A DNA stretch of 42,503 nt from Trichomonas tenax. Taxonomy: Eukaryota; Parabasalia; Trichomonadida; Trichomonadidae. The notes under the pieces were generated by a model. That model was not told where the DNA came from. It saw only the letters and a program-made list of their open reading frames with translations, and searched no databases. The DNA lies in contig JALKBU010000406.1 of NCBI GenBank assembly GCA_023091735.1, forward strand, positions 1 to 42,503, given 5' to 3'. The translations under genes and the position numbers were made by a program. Below are positions 18,833-28,747 of this stretch, one piece after another. Every line of letters starts with the position of its first letter. Position 1 is the first letter of the stretch.

Positions 18833-20236
18833 TTACACATTCCTTATATGAACAATCAGTGCTTGAAGGTTAGAATACGAATACTCGAAAGAAGGAGACA
18901 AACTCATCTTAGGAATGAATTCCTCAATGAAGTTATGAAGCCTTGAAAGACTTGCAATATCTGATGCGATAGAAGTGCCAAAGAAGAGTGAGAACAAATC
19001 ATCGAAACAGAGAAGTGAATTAACATCTTCTATTTTTGCTGAATTTTCTCCTAATCTGTTGATTAATGCCGCCTTTTGGATACAAATCAAGCATTTGTGG
19101 ATACTAAATAATGCATCAATTGGATTCGATTCATATTCGGCAGCAGCAAGGAACTGAGAAGCAGCATAGAAGTTTTTATCATTTCTGAACACATGGCGAA
19201 TCTCTGAGCTTATTGGAACTTTCTGCATCAAACTTAGAGGGAATGTGAAGTCAGATAAAGGACGTGTTGCAATCTTTTCGACTTTCTGGTTGAATTCCAT
19301 CTCTCCTTCCGATAGTTTGAAGAACTGACTGTATTTCTCGTAAACATAGTTAAAACCAACTCTAAACAATATCAAAATGCAGGCAGATTGTTCTTCTGTT
19401 GTTTTTAAGTCTTTTGGCATCCACTCGTATGTCAATTTAACGAGCTGCTGTATCAGCGGATCAATTGGAGCCCCAATTTCTAGATCTTTGAAGATTAAAT
19501 CGATCGAACTTGAAAATTTCGTTGGCCGTGTGAATAATGCTCTTGACACTTCTATTTCTTGGTCTGTAGGATAGAAATATGAAATTTTAGGGTCAGCATG
19601 TAACGCAGACTCTTTAACAACTGAGATCAAAAATGATTGGAAATCTCCAACCCATAATGGTACTTTATACTTAGTGATTGTGATTCTTAAGAAGTTTATC
19701 CTGCTTGTTAACCTTCTTTCTTTAGTTAATATTTCTTCTGATTCTTGAATCTGATTAAACTCAAAAAGAGAATCGAGAGGGCGACAAATTGTGTTCGTAG
19801 GAATGATATCTGATGAAAATAAAGACGCTACTTCGTATAATTCTTGTAATTTATTGTTATATTGAACCAATTTGAAAGTGGCCATTTTAATTCGAAGTTT
19901 TTTCCTTTTATATTCGAGATATATCAACTCTCTGATGATGAAATTCTGGCTCCTAACGTTATAACACGGAATTAATGATGTAGGAGGACCTTCTAAATAT
20001 TGACGATCCAAATCATTCGTAGTTTTCGTTGTGAGTTGCTCCAATGCACTAATGAGGTTACTTATTTTGTTTAATTCCCTATTATGCATTCCTTTTCTTT
20101 TCTTTATAAATTTGTTTTGATTTTGCTGGAAATTTGTCTCATTCTGCGTGAGGAATTCCATCTTCTCGAGGATGGAACGGTGGGCATCAGCCCATTCATC
20201 AAAACTGATGCGCGGCTGACTTTGCTTCCCACTCAT
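18833..20236 (-). CDS. probable VPS9-domain protein (Rab5-type GEF)
   Basis: A 467-residue protein. The N-terminal 160 residues are helical and charged, with a start MSGKQSQPRISFDEWADAHR. The C-terminal 200 residues fit a divergent VPS9 domain: LVKLTYEWMPKDLKTTEEQS and ILILFRVGFNYVYEKY resemble its early helices; CFDDLFSLFFGTSIASDI sits where the DDxxPVxxYVI motif is expected; LHNFIEEFIP and SYSNLQALIVHI match the closing helices (GYxLTxLEAAL). VPS9 domains load GTP onto Rab5-like GTPases in endocytosis. The conserved Pro of the DxxP element is not clear here, so exchange activity is uncertain. Trichomonads carry many VPS9 paralogues. The upstream region has several TTGTCA/TGTAAA elements but no obvious initiator. 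Confidence 0.6.
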   Translation of the reverse strand: MSGKQSQPRISFDEWADAHRSILEKMEFLTQNETNFQQNQNKFIKKRKGMHNRELNKISNLISALEQLTTKTTNDLDRQYLEGPPTSLIPCYNVRSQNFIIRELIYLEYKRKKLRIKMATFKLVQYNNKLQELYEVASLFSSDIIPTNTICRPLDSLFEFNQIQESEEILTKERRLTSRINFLRITITKYKVPLWVGDFQSFLISVVKESALHADPKISYFYPTDQEIEVSRALFTRPTKFSSSIDLIFKDLEIGAPIDPLIQQLVKLTYEWMPKDLKTTEEQSACILILFRVGFNYVYEKYSQFFKLSEGEMEFNQKVEKIATRPLSDFTFPLSLMQKVPISSEIRHVFRNDKNFYAASQFLAAAEYESNPIDALFSIHKCLICIQKAALINRLGENSAKIEDVNSLLCFDDLFSLFFGTSIASDIASLSRLHNFIEEFIPKMSLSPSFEYSYSNLQALIVHIRNV

Positions 20237-20837
20237 TTTTATTTTATACTATTTTGACAAATGTTGAATAAATGTTTAAATTATTTGTCAGAAATATTTT
20301 GTAAATATCTCAATTTATTTATTTTTATGAAGTTTACATCGTCAAAAGTCAATGTAAATCACTTTTTGTCAAAATAATTTGTAAAATAGCATTGTCAAAA
20401 AACATTGTAAAAATGTATTTCGCGATATTTTAAATTTAAAATTCAACATAAATTAGAAATCTAAAAATCAATTTTAGCATGTCAAATTTTTATTAGATTA
20501 TTTGTCAGATATTTTAATTGTCTTCATTTCCAATGTGTAAATTAATGATTTAATAAATATATTTAAAGGATTTCATTTAATCATATGATCTAGGATATAT
20601 TTTCTTAATGTTAACAAATAGATCACTAATTTTCAAAATTGAATTTGATATTTATAAGTAGAACATAAAATAATTTGCATATATGCTACTGCTTACCGAT
20701 GGGTTCCTATTAATGAACTAGAACATCATTGAGGATTGTTTGTATACGAGATGACGAAGAATTAGTATTTTGACATGTAAACTATTTAATTCCATTAAAT
20801 TTTGTTGTTGTAAAAAATTTATTCGTCCAAATTCTTA
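20237..20837. other. divergent intergenic region
   Basis: Upstream region for the VPS9-like gene (minus) and the ankyrin-like gene (plus). It has a cluster of TGTCAAAA/TGTAAA words at 20330-20415 and one exact TGACATGTAAA at 20771-20781, 57 bp before the plus-strand start. No gene. Confidence 0.45.
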
Positions 20838-22415
20838 ATGTCGAGCTTTTTCTATGGTTTTATGCAGATGTCCGAAAGCCAAAACGAAAGCCTCGAACTA
20901 GACCCCGCTATACTCGAATGCATCAAAAATGATGACCCTTCATTCATAAATGGAGCTTCAATGTTCAATCCACTCGATGTAATCACACAAATAATTAAAT
21001 ACGACGCGGTAAAATGCATGATAAAGCTCCATCAGTTCGATGGTCGTGCTCTTTTTTCATATCAAAATGAATCGATTGTAATTTCACCAAAAATGGGACA
21101 TTTACTTTTTGACATTTATGGATCACACTTGCATGACATGAGATATTCCTTACCAGTGACATTACTCTCTAAATACAAAGAAAACGCTGGATTGAAGCTT
21201 TCAAATATGACTTATTTACATTCTCTTCTTCTCGCTATCCAACAGAACGACATGGAAGCTATAGAGTATATTCTTGATAATATTTCTTCATTTACTGACA
21301 TGAATGGAATTCTTCAAACAAAAACAACTGAAATGTCACCGGAAGTCTTCATGCTGTTGCTTTCTAAAGGATTCCATTATGGTCCACCTGTTATCCCATC
21401 GATTTTTATCGAACAAAATAGAATCGATCAAATTAACACCTTAATTAATGACTACCATTTCATTTTGGACTTCAGTGCTCTCGGAATAGAGTCTATTAGT
21501 AACATGACTAGAAACAATGCTTACGAATTTACAAAAATGCTGATCGAATATAACGCCGTGGATAACTTTATTCCGTTTATTATTCACGGATGTGTTTTGT
21601 ACAACTGCGAGGAGATGCTTGACATGGTTCTTAGAACAGCAAAGAAGAAACTCAAACCAGGAGCAGCAAACAAAGCTTTAATTTCTGCAGCAAAAATTGG
21701 ACGTGTGAACATCTTCAAGAAGCTTCTCATTCCTAATGCTATTGATATGAAGGCTGTAGGAGAGGCCAGACAAGCTGCTGAAGATAATGATTATGATGAA
21801 ATCGTCAGAATAGTTGATGAAGAATTGCCAATAGATATATCAAACCCAATGTCTCCAAAGACGAGAGTTTGGAGAGGAAGGCCAATGGAAGGCGAGAGCC
21901 TCGATATCGAAGAGACAAGTGCAGACTTCGGTAAAGTTTTCGATACAGATGAGATGAATTTCAACAGAGGTTTTCCAAACCAGTCAAGCTTCAGAGGATT
22001 TGGCCAAGACAATGTTCCTGAGAGTCCTCTCGGTTTCTCTGCACGCATGGCTGCTGCAAGCGGTTTCCAAGCTGATGCTTTGGACAATCTTGATGATCAA
22101 CCAGACATTCCAGTTCCTAAAAGTCCTCTTGGATTTGGACAAAACCAACCTGCGTTTGGATATAGACAACAGGCATGGAACCAACCTGCTTTTGGAAATG
22201 CACACAACTTTGGAGGCCTCGATAACCTTGATATATTGGATGAACCAGAAGTTCCAGTCCCAGAGAGCCCATTAGGATTTGGACAGAACCAGCCTTTTGG
22301 CGCTTTCAGACAGATGCCTGCCCAGCAGATGCCAGTCGGCAAATCTGGAGCATTCGGAAATAAACCAAAGTATGGTGCTCTCGACAATCTGGATGATGAA
22401 TCACTGGACAATTAA
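20838..22415 (+). CDS. ankyrin-like protein with a repetitive SPLGF/NLDD tail, 525 aa
   Basis: A 525-residue protein in two parts. Residues about 1-330 form a helical region of degenerate ankyrin-type repeats (YLHSLLLAIQQNDMEAIEYIL, ANKALISAAKIGRVNIFKKL), similar to the large trichomonad ankyrin family. Residues 365-525 are low-complexity and repetitive: VPESPLGF at 393, VPKSPLGFGQNQP at 426, VPESPLGFGQNQP at 474, alternating with acidic DNLDD-type blocks (ALDNLDDQPDIP, LDNLDILDEPEVP, ALDNLDDESLDN). The tail is rich in Phe, Gly, Asn, Gln and resembles an FG/PLGF linear-motif array that could bind a repeated partner or drive condensation. Start could also be the methionine at residue 9 or 11. 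The function is unknown. Confidence 0.72.
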   Translation: MSSFFYGFMQMSESQNESLELDPAILECIKNDDPSFINGASMFNPLDVITQIIKYDAVKCMIKLHQFDGRALFSYQNESIVISPKMGHLLFDIYGSHLHDMRYSLPVTLLSKYKENAGLKLSNMTYLHSLLLAIQQNDMEAIEYILDNISSFTDMNGILQTKTTEMSPEVFMLLLSKGFHYGPPVIPSIFIEQNRIDQINTLINDYHFILDFSALGIESISNMTRNNAYEFTKMLIEYNAVDNFIPFIIHGCVLYNCEEMLDMVLRTAKKKLKPGAANKALISAAKIGRVNIFKKLLIPNAIDMKAVGEARQAAEDNDYDEIVRIVDEELPIDISNPMSPKTRVWRGRPMEGESLDIEETSADFGKVFDTDEMNFNRGFPNQSSFRGFGQDNVPESPLGFSARMAAASGFQADALDNLDDQPDIPVPKSPLGFGQNQPAFGYRQQAWNQPAFGNAHNFGGLDNLDILDEPEVPVPESPLGFGQNQPFGAFRQMPAQQMPVGKSGAFGNKPKYGALDNLDDESLDN

Positions 22416-22808
22416 CACACTATTGCTGTATGATAAAATGTTTGTATATTTTTAATTTATCATCAAAACTAAAGTGTTCTAACAGTTAAAACGATCCTAA
22501 AATAATTAATATAAGTTTAATTTAGTTACAAATCCAATTTTTGATTTAGATATTTTGAAATGTTCATAATTATTTGAAATATCAAGTCAATCACATGCTC
22601 ATAAATAGGGGAGATAAATGCATAGAGCTTTTTTAGATATGAAGAAGTTTTGATTCAGATTCTACTGATTTGAAAAATATGACATGTAAATAAATCAAAA
22701 TGCCATGTAAATTCAGATTTTACAATTCAAAAATATGACAAATAAATTTTTGAATTTCGACAATAATATATTTACGTGACGTAAAAACTTTATACGTTAT
22801 AAAAAAAG
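22416..22808. other. intergenic region with ACATGT-type motifs
   Basis: AT-rich. Contains GACATGTAAA at 22681-22690 and TGCCATGTAAA at 22701-22711, about 100-130 bp upstream of the next gene. No gene. Confidence 0.45.
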
Positions 22809-23384
22809 ATGGATTTTGACGATACTCCGTATCAAGTCCAGCAAATCCAAGCGAGAAGCAGGGATCAGAAAATATCGGCAGTTGATAGAGACCAAATCGA
22901 AAAACAGAGGTTAGCACAGCGCCACGAGTGTTTTGAGAGATATACTCCAATCGGAGATCCAGTAAAACCGGTTCCAACAGCTTCTTACGCAATAAATGAC
23001 GCAGAACGATTCAACAGAGACTATATCGCTGATCAAAGGGCTCAAAAACAAGCAGCATATGATATGACTTGGAAACGCGCTGCACACAGACAAAAACAGC
23101 AGGAAGATTACGAAAAGGCGATTGAAGCGAGGAGGGCTTTGGAGGAAGAAGAGGAAAGAAAGAAATCTGATGTTTCTGGAAAGCGTGATATGAACGAGGA
23201 AAGTGTTTTATACAATCCTGTAACTAATGCTACTCCAGATACGACAACAGAAAGAGGAACAATGCTTATGACACAAGATACACAAAAAACAATGCGCAGA
23301 GAAGCTCGTGCAAAGCGAATTTACCATGCATCTAATTCTAACCAATATAACCCAATTACTGGTGAACTCAGAGAACACTGGTAA
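22809..23384 (+). CDS. small charged helical protein, 191 aa, possible flagellar protein
   Basis: A 191-residue hydrophilic protein. A long Arg/Gln/Glu/Lys helix spans residues 60-125 (AHRQKQQEDYEKAIEARRAL, then EEEEERKK). It ends with a compact motif YNPITGELREHW, and an earlier YNPVTNATPD block may be a degenerate copy of the same motif. The build (charged helix plus short aromatic-Pro motifs) is typical of small axonemal inner proteins, but I cannot assign it to a named family. It has no signal peptide or membrane segment. Intact, normal codon use, so likely a real expressed gene. The stop is followed by CAATTTG rather than A. Confidence 0.65.
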   Translation: MDFDDTPYQVQQIQARSRDQKISAVDRDQIEKQRLAQRHECFERYTPIGDPVKPVPTASYAINDAERFNRDYIADQRAQKQAAYDMTWKRAAHRQKQQEDYEKAIEARRALEEEEERKKSDVSGKRDMNEESVLYNPVTNATPDTTTERGTMLMTQDTQKTMRREARAKRIYHASNSNQYNPITGELREHW

Positions 23385-23459
23385 TCAATTTGTTCAAAAT
23401 AAAAATATTATTAATTAAAAAGTTTAGTGATTGAATACATATAAAATAAAACATTGAAG

Positions 23460-24470
23460 TTAATTCTTATCGTTCTGAACATCAGGGAATGCGTTGTTAT
23501 CTTCTTGATCATTAAGTTGATAATTCGATTCTTCTTCTGGTTGAATCATGTTTCTTGGCTTGTTTCGGATGATTCGCTTATATTTCTTCTTCGGCGCGTT
23601 TGCACGCTCGATTTCACGAAGCTCTCTTTGTTTCTTCTTCTTGCAATACATGAAAATACGATAAATAATGCATCCGACAGCGCAGCCAACGAAAATAACA
23701 ACTAAAGTGATTGAAAGAATACTGCTGAACTTGTCATCGACCTCTGGCGGCGGGAAATCATCGAGATATTGTCCATGAAGGAATGTGACGTTGGAAGTGT
23801 TCAAATATTCTGTGACATTCGTTTCTGGGATAATATCATCGCATATAATAGTGAAGTTGACAGATGAATTTATGTGAGATTCTGTTGTGTCAAGTGTGAA
23901 AACAACCGGGTCGTCAGAAACTGATGTTCCTATGAATCTGTTGGTACCGCCATAGTTTCTTGGGATATTATCTTTTCTCGAAATATGCAATAAATCGTTA
24001 TCATCAATTTCATATGAAACTTTATATTGATAAGTTCCATATGTTGCTGGGTAGAAGCAGAATTTGATATTATATTGCAGATCTTCTTTCGAAAGACTTA
24101 TGTTGTAATTTCGCGTGTTTGTTGTTAAGAATTTGTCGCAATCTGAAGGGAAAAGTACTGAAGAGAAGTGTGTTGTAATAATTGCTGTTGTAGTAAGTGT
24201 AATTTGTCCAGTATATTTTCCGAACCAAACACCAGACGTGTTATACGACTCATTGAACATTCCAATTGTTCCAACGTACTTACATTCATCGTTTTCGTTG
24301 ATACAAACCTGTCCACGTGCTTCCCCGAGCGTGGAAAATACAACAAGCGTGTACGGCTTCTTTATTGTGAGAAGAACTTCACTGCCGGAGACAAGCAAGA
24401 AGTGGTGCTGCTGAGTGTGGTCTATATCCAAAGCACTCAGAGCGAACAAAATAAATAACGAGAAAAACAT
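23460..24470 (-). CDS. type I single-pass membrane glycoprotein, unknown family
   Basis: A 336-residue protein with a clear signal peptide (MFFSLFILFALSAL), an extracellular or lumenal region of about 230 residues with many N-glycosylation sequons (NES, NTS, NIS, NSS, NVT, NTS) and several cysteines, one membrane helix (about residues 250-272, SILSITLVVIFVGCAVGCII) and a 60-residue cytoplasmic tail. The tail begins with a strongly basic cluster (KKKKQRELREIE) and ends in an acidic/Asn-rich stretch. It could be a surface receptor or a secretory-pathway cargo receptor; no domain is recognised outside. An initiator-like TCATTG lies about 28 nt upstream. The 3' end is 75 bp from the convergent small gene. 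Confidence 0.72.
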   Translation of the reverse strand: MFFSLFILFALSALDIDHTQQHHFLLVSGSEVLLTIKKPYTLVVFSTLGEARGQVCINENDECKYVGTIGMFNESYNTSGVWFGKYTGQITLTTTAIITTHFSSVLFPSDCDKFLTTNTRNYNISLSKEDLQYNIKFCFYPATYGTYQYKVSYEIDDNDLLHISRKDNIPRNYGGTNRFIGTSVSDDPVVFTLDTTESHINSSVNFTIICDDIIPETNVTEYLNTSNVTFLHGQYLDDFPPPEVDDKFSSILSITLVVIFVGCAVGCIIYRIFMYCKKKKQRELREIERANAPKKKYKRIIRNKPRNMIQPEEESNYQLNDQEDNNAFPDVQNDKN

Positions 24471-24497
24471 TTGTTGAATAATGTAAACTCACTTTTC

Positions 24498-24502
24498 AAT
24501 GA
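24498..24502 (-). promoter_or_regulatory. initiator-like TCATT of the membrane-protein gene
   Basis: Minus-strand TCATTGAAAAG lies 28 nt before the ATG and fits the TCAYW core. TTACATGTCA (minus-strand reading) lies about 110 bp upstream of the start at 24581-24590. Confidence 0.4.
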
Positions 24503-25930
24503 GGTCTCTCAAAACTTTTATTGCAACTTTTCGCCTCCATTTGGTATGTAGTTTAAAAGAAATCTGCAACTCAACATTTTTGACATGTAAATTTGATTCA
24601 AAATTTTGACATCATAATTTTATTGCATTATATATTTATTGCAAATATCAAAAAATTTTCTGACTTGTAATTTTTCCACATAAATTTTTAATTCGAAATT
24701 TTAGATATATTAATGATACGCGAATAACACATTTTATTGGTTTTGATAAAGTCACTTAAATAACCATAAACTCATTCAAATGGCTGCATACCAAATTGAA
24801 AAAAACTGTTTTGTCATCGAAAATTGACATACAATCATCACCTAAAAAAGAAATATAAGCTTTTTATAAAAAATAATAACATTTACTAAAAAATTAAAAC
24901 AATCATTGACACTTTTTTAAAAAACAGAAATTTGGCGCCAAATTCGTTAGGTGCTAATGAACAAGCACAGTGACGAAATTTGTCTACGAATAAACAAGAT
25001 CTAAAGAATGAACAAGCATTGAAGAATCAACAAGCAGCTACGAATGAACACATCTTCCTCCAATGTCGAATTGCAGTTGACTCAAGAATCCGTCGTTCAG
25101 AGCTTCCATGAGTTCAATGTACTCGTTACTATTGGTGAAGCCATCCATCATTTAAAAATTAATAGATGTTCATGTTTTTTTGAGTGAAAAATTATCGTTT
25201 GGCCGACTTTGGGAAAAACCAAACACTCTCAAATTTGAGAATCTTGTCACCTTTTTATTTGAATTTTAAAAATATTACAGGTAACGTTTTGTAAACATAT
25301 CAAAAATCCAGAAGGTATACAAAATGGTATACTGCCTTTATTAATGGTATACGGCCATTCAAATTACTTTATGTAAAGTTTATTGTGACAGATTTTCTGA
25401 ACATGATAGTCAACTATCATTATGATAATAACTCGCTTAGATTTTTACGAAAATAGGAAAGGCAGACAAATGTCAATAGTAATATCAGGGAGTTGCACAT
25501 TTTTAACGGAAATTTCGATTAATTATTCTTGAAATATGCATATTTCCAAATCCTATTTTCATCATCAAATCAAGGAAGAAGTCAACTCATCCATTTTACG
25601 CGTCAAAAATAATGTTTACACGTCAAATCATTTTCTAGAATACAATTTACACAGCAAATATTTATTTACATGACAAAATTTTTATTGTCTTGAAATAGCA
25701 CATCATTATGAGTTTCAAAGCTAATGAAGTATTTGATAAGCATACCCATAATATGATTCTTCATTTATTAACAAATTTATTAGAGATGTTCACTATTGTA
25801 TACAATATCGATATTCTCATTACGATTGTTCTCTGCTGTTAGTAACATATTATTTTACATGTTCACTAATACATTTTATGTTAAATTAAATCAACAGAAA
25901 CAAATATTTAACAATATAACAAAACAAAAT
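24503..25930. other. 1.4-kb intergenic region with repeats, palindromes and coding remnants
   Basis: Contains short coding-like debris at 24935-25110 (plus frame with one TGA, showing a KNEQA-type repeat) and an unrelated 39-codon minus frame starting at 25151. Other items: three GGTATAC copies at 25314, 25326 and 25347; an 18-bp palindrome ATGATAGTCAACTATCAT at 25403-25420; TTTACATGACA near 25666-25676. No intact gene. The cluster suggests a decayed insertion or gene. Confidence 0.4.
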
Positions 25931-28747
25931 TTAGCGCTTGGCTAAAGCCATCAGAATTGTGTCTGCTTGAGAGTCTTTCGAGGCATAAAGTTCTAAGTAC
26001 TTCGAAACATCAATGCAAACAGCTGTTTCTACAATAATTGTGCATATTTCGAAGAGAGTTCTGACATCTTCATCATCAATCAACTGATTTGCAATCTCTA
26101 TAAGTTTCTTTGCAGTGGTGAAATGAAGTTTTCTTTGTCCGCATTCTTGTGCAATCTTCTGAGTATACTCGAATGGGACGAGCTTGTTGATCATTATTGG
26201 AGGCGGAATCAGTGAGAGTCTCCTTGCAAGCTTATCAACTCTTGGAGAAATCTTGTCGAAAGCATATTCGAACTCATTGTTGTAGACTCCATTGAGGAAA
26301 CTTGCAGAAAACCTCTCCATTTCAGCAATGCACTTCTCATAGCAAATTCTCTCCAACGAATCTCTTAGATCGAAAATAGAATTGACCATGAATGCTTCTT
26401 TCTTCTTTGCTGCAATAACAAACTTTCTGAAGCATGAAAGCATTGTTGCACATTCATCTCTCAAATTGTCATCAGACAAAATGCTCTCCATGAGTTTTCC
26501 AAAGAATTCTTCTGCATATTGAAGCGTAGAATTGAATGATGTCTGTATTTTAAGCAAAGGAATTCCCATTGACTGACAGAATCTTGAAAGATCGAATTTG
26601 ATGTTTCTACTCTCTTTCAACTCGATTGCTGGCATAACTTCAGCCAAGTAATCGAATCCTTTGAGTTCAGCCATTGCCCTTCTTTCTTCAGCGTCAACTT
26701 TAGTGCGCTGCTGGGGGTTCTTTGAAGAGTCAGAGAAGATTGTCATGCTTGCTTGTATCTTTCGACCAGGAACTTTATGACTTATTGTTGGTAAATTCGA
26801 GACCGACATGTTTGCTGTTGTTGATCTCCTGATTTGCGTGTATCTTCCTTGTTGGAAGTCATACGTTGGCGTATCTAAAGGCTGAACAGGTCCTCCTAAT
26901 AGATTTAATGGCTCTAAAACAAGTTCATTGCCATTGATTTCGTGTTTGAATGAAGATCTGAACCACATTCCATATAAAAGTTTGCTTGCTAATGCCATGA
27001 ATACAATCTTTGGTGCTTTCTTCATTTCTAAAACCAAATCAATCAAACCAGCAAAAACAATGCTTTCATCAACTAATGCAAGATTTTCATCTCTAATATT
27101 GATGCTTTCTTCCCAAATATCTGTGTATACATCCTTTGGCGGCCTTTTGCCGAATTCTTTTGCATATTTGGTCCTTTTATCTTGCTGTGAAATTTCAAGA
27201 GAAAATCTATCGATCGCATTTGATGTTAATTCATCCAACTTCGATGATAAACTATTAACAAGTTTGCTCTGATCAGCAATAGTCTGTCCAGGACCAGCAA
27301 GACACTTCTTCCATGTCTGAAGAGCAACATAGCTATGCGCAGGAAGCAATAAATCACTCGGAGAAAGAAGTTGTTGACATGGTTTGACAGAAGTAATATT
27401 CTGCAAGAAATTGTCCAAATTCTCAATGATTTGTCGATAATTTTCCATTGTTCCAATAACGAGAACGCTTGTTGACTTCTTGAGCTGGTTTTCTAAGCCA
27501 AGAAATTGTCCGACAAGCTTTGTGTTTTGAACATAATCTTCTGGAATAGGATCATCAATCAAACGCTCATTAACAACTTTAAGTGCATCTTTAAAGTCGA
27601 TTGGAGCGCTGCCTTCGAGATCCATGAATGATGGCTTGTTGAAGCCATCAGCAAAGACATGGCCTGTTGTTGGATCAACCTTTCGCGGCAAAAATGTTTC
27701 AGGAGTATGCATTGTAACGATTAATCCAGAAATATGCTCTTTCGGCTTTTCTTTCTTCCTCGGCGACTTGGGAAGAGCATCTGCATCAAGTGCTTTTATC
27801 ACTTTATCTAAAGCAGCATATTGTGCTTTGTTTGCTGGGAATCCTGTGAACAAGAATCCTGTCTTTCGTCCAGATTCAGCAATCGCTGCGGTGATATCGG
27901 CAATGATTTGTTTATCATCTTGATACACAATAACTTTTGAGTTTCTAAGAGGATATGGCTCTTCCATGACAAGTTCTTGGTCCGGCGGATCGTTCTTTGA
28001 CTTCTTTTTCTCTAAATTCGCACCAATAACGTGAATATTAAAAACATCTAATGCACAAGTAAGGATTGAGCTAATTGTTGTGTTGCCACTATACGGAGGA
28101 CCGGTGACGCAAATGTTGTATGGGAACGGAATTCGTGGATTCGAATAAGGCGAAGTATATTTTTTAGCATTTTCTTGTAATGCAAGAAGATTCTTATTCA
28201 TTACAGGAGAAGCATCAGAAATTGAATTCTGGCGATATGGAATATTGAAAAACACAGCTAAATCTGAGAAAATTGAGTCTGAGCTGATGTGAAGGTAATT
28301 TTGCATTTCAAGTGAATGCAAATGATAGAGCTCACATTCGTATTCTTCCTCTACAATGATTTTACGCTCAGGAGGAAGATAATATCCATTCCGATAAATT
28401 TCAGTGAAACGGGACTTCTCTCTCGATAATTTGTAGTCAGGATTGAACTGATAATCGAACGTATCGAACGCATAGTTAAAAATTCCTTCTAATTCATATT
28501 CGCATATTTCAAAGTGCTTTTTGAACGATTTTTCTCTTCTCTCCGCAGATAATTTCTTGTGTAGTTCTTCATCATCGCGCTTTAAAACAGGAATCTTTCG
28601 AATCCATTCTTTTGGATCTTTTATCTTGACTTCGTCTTGTTTTTCGACAATGGTTTCTTTGACTTCCCGGGGTGGTGGCTTTGCCACAGGCTTTTTGTCG
28701 TTGACAGGTCTCCGTGGGGACATTTTTTGAAGTTTTTTTGTTGACAT
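25931..28747 (-). CDS. SPEF2/CPC1-like flagellar protein with an adenylate-kinase-like domain, 938 aa
   Basis: A 938-residue protein. The first 40 residues are basic and Pro-rich. An N-terminal helical segment (about 45-180) is followed by a domain that reads as nucleoside-monophosphate kinase-like: ICVTGPPYSGNTTISSIL (from 212), GFLFTGFPANKAQYAALDKV (about 295-315, the GFP-x-x-x-x-Q strand-helix) and VDPTTGHVF (about 363-371, the LID-type DPxTG). This layout fits SPEF2/CPC1, a central-pair protein with an inserted adenylate kinase domain. The P-loop Lys is replaced by Asn222 (GNT in place of GKT), so catalysis is doubtful. The C-terminal half (580-938) is helical. It is about half the length of animal or algal SPEF2 and shows no calponin-homology domain. 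Start at ATG 28747; ATG 28723 is an alternative. Confidence 0.68.
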   Translation of the reverse strand: MSTKKLQKMSPRRPVNDKKPVAKPPPREVKETIVEKQDEVKIKDPKEWIRKIPVLKRDDEELHKKLSAERREKSFKKHFEICEYELEGIFNYAFDTFDYQFNPDYKLSREKSRFTEIYRNGYYLPPERKIIVEEEYECELYHLHSLEMQNYLHISSDSIFSDLAVFFNIPYRQNSISDASPVMNKNLLALQENAKKYTSPYSNPRIPFPYNICVTGPPYSGNTTISSILTCALDVFNIHVIGANLEKKKSKNDPPDQELVMEEPYPLRNSKVIVYQDDKQIIADITAAIAESGRKTGFLFTGFPANKAQYAALDKVIKALDADALPKSPRKKEKPKEHISGLIVTMHTPETFLPRKVDPTTGHVFADGFNKPSFMDLEGSAPIDFKDALKVVNERLIDDPIPEDYVQNTKLVGQFLGLENQLKKSTSVLVIGTMENYRQIIENLDNFLQNITSVKPCQQLLSPSDLLLPAHSYVALQTWKKCLAGPGQTIADQSKLVNSLSSKLDELTSNAIDRFSLEISQQDKRTKYAKEFGKRPPKDVYTDIWEESINIRDENLALVDESIVFAGLIDLVLEMKKAPKIVFMALASKLLYGMWFRSSFKHEINGNELVLEPLNLLGGPVQPLDTPTYDFQQGRYTQIRRSTTANMSVSNLPTISHKVPGRKIQASMTIFSDSSKNPQQRTKVDAEERRAMAELKGFDYLAEVMPAIELKESRNIKFDLSRFCQSMGIPLLKIQTSFNSTLQYAEEFFGKLMESILSDDNLRDECATMLSCFRKFVIAAKKKEAFMVNSIFDLRDSLERICYEKCIAEMERFSASFLNGVYNNEFEYAFDKISPRVDKLARRLSLIPPPIMINKLVPFEYTQKIAQECGQRKLHFTTAKKLIEIANQLIDDEDVRTLFEICTIIVETAVCIDVSKYLELYASKDSQADTILMALAKR

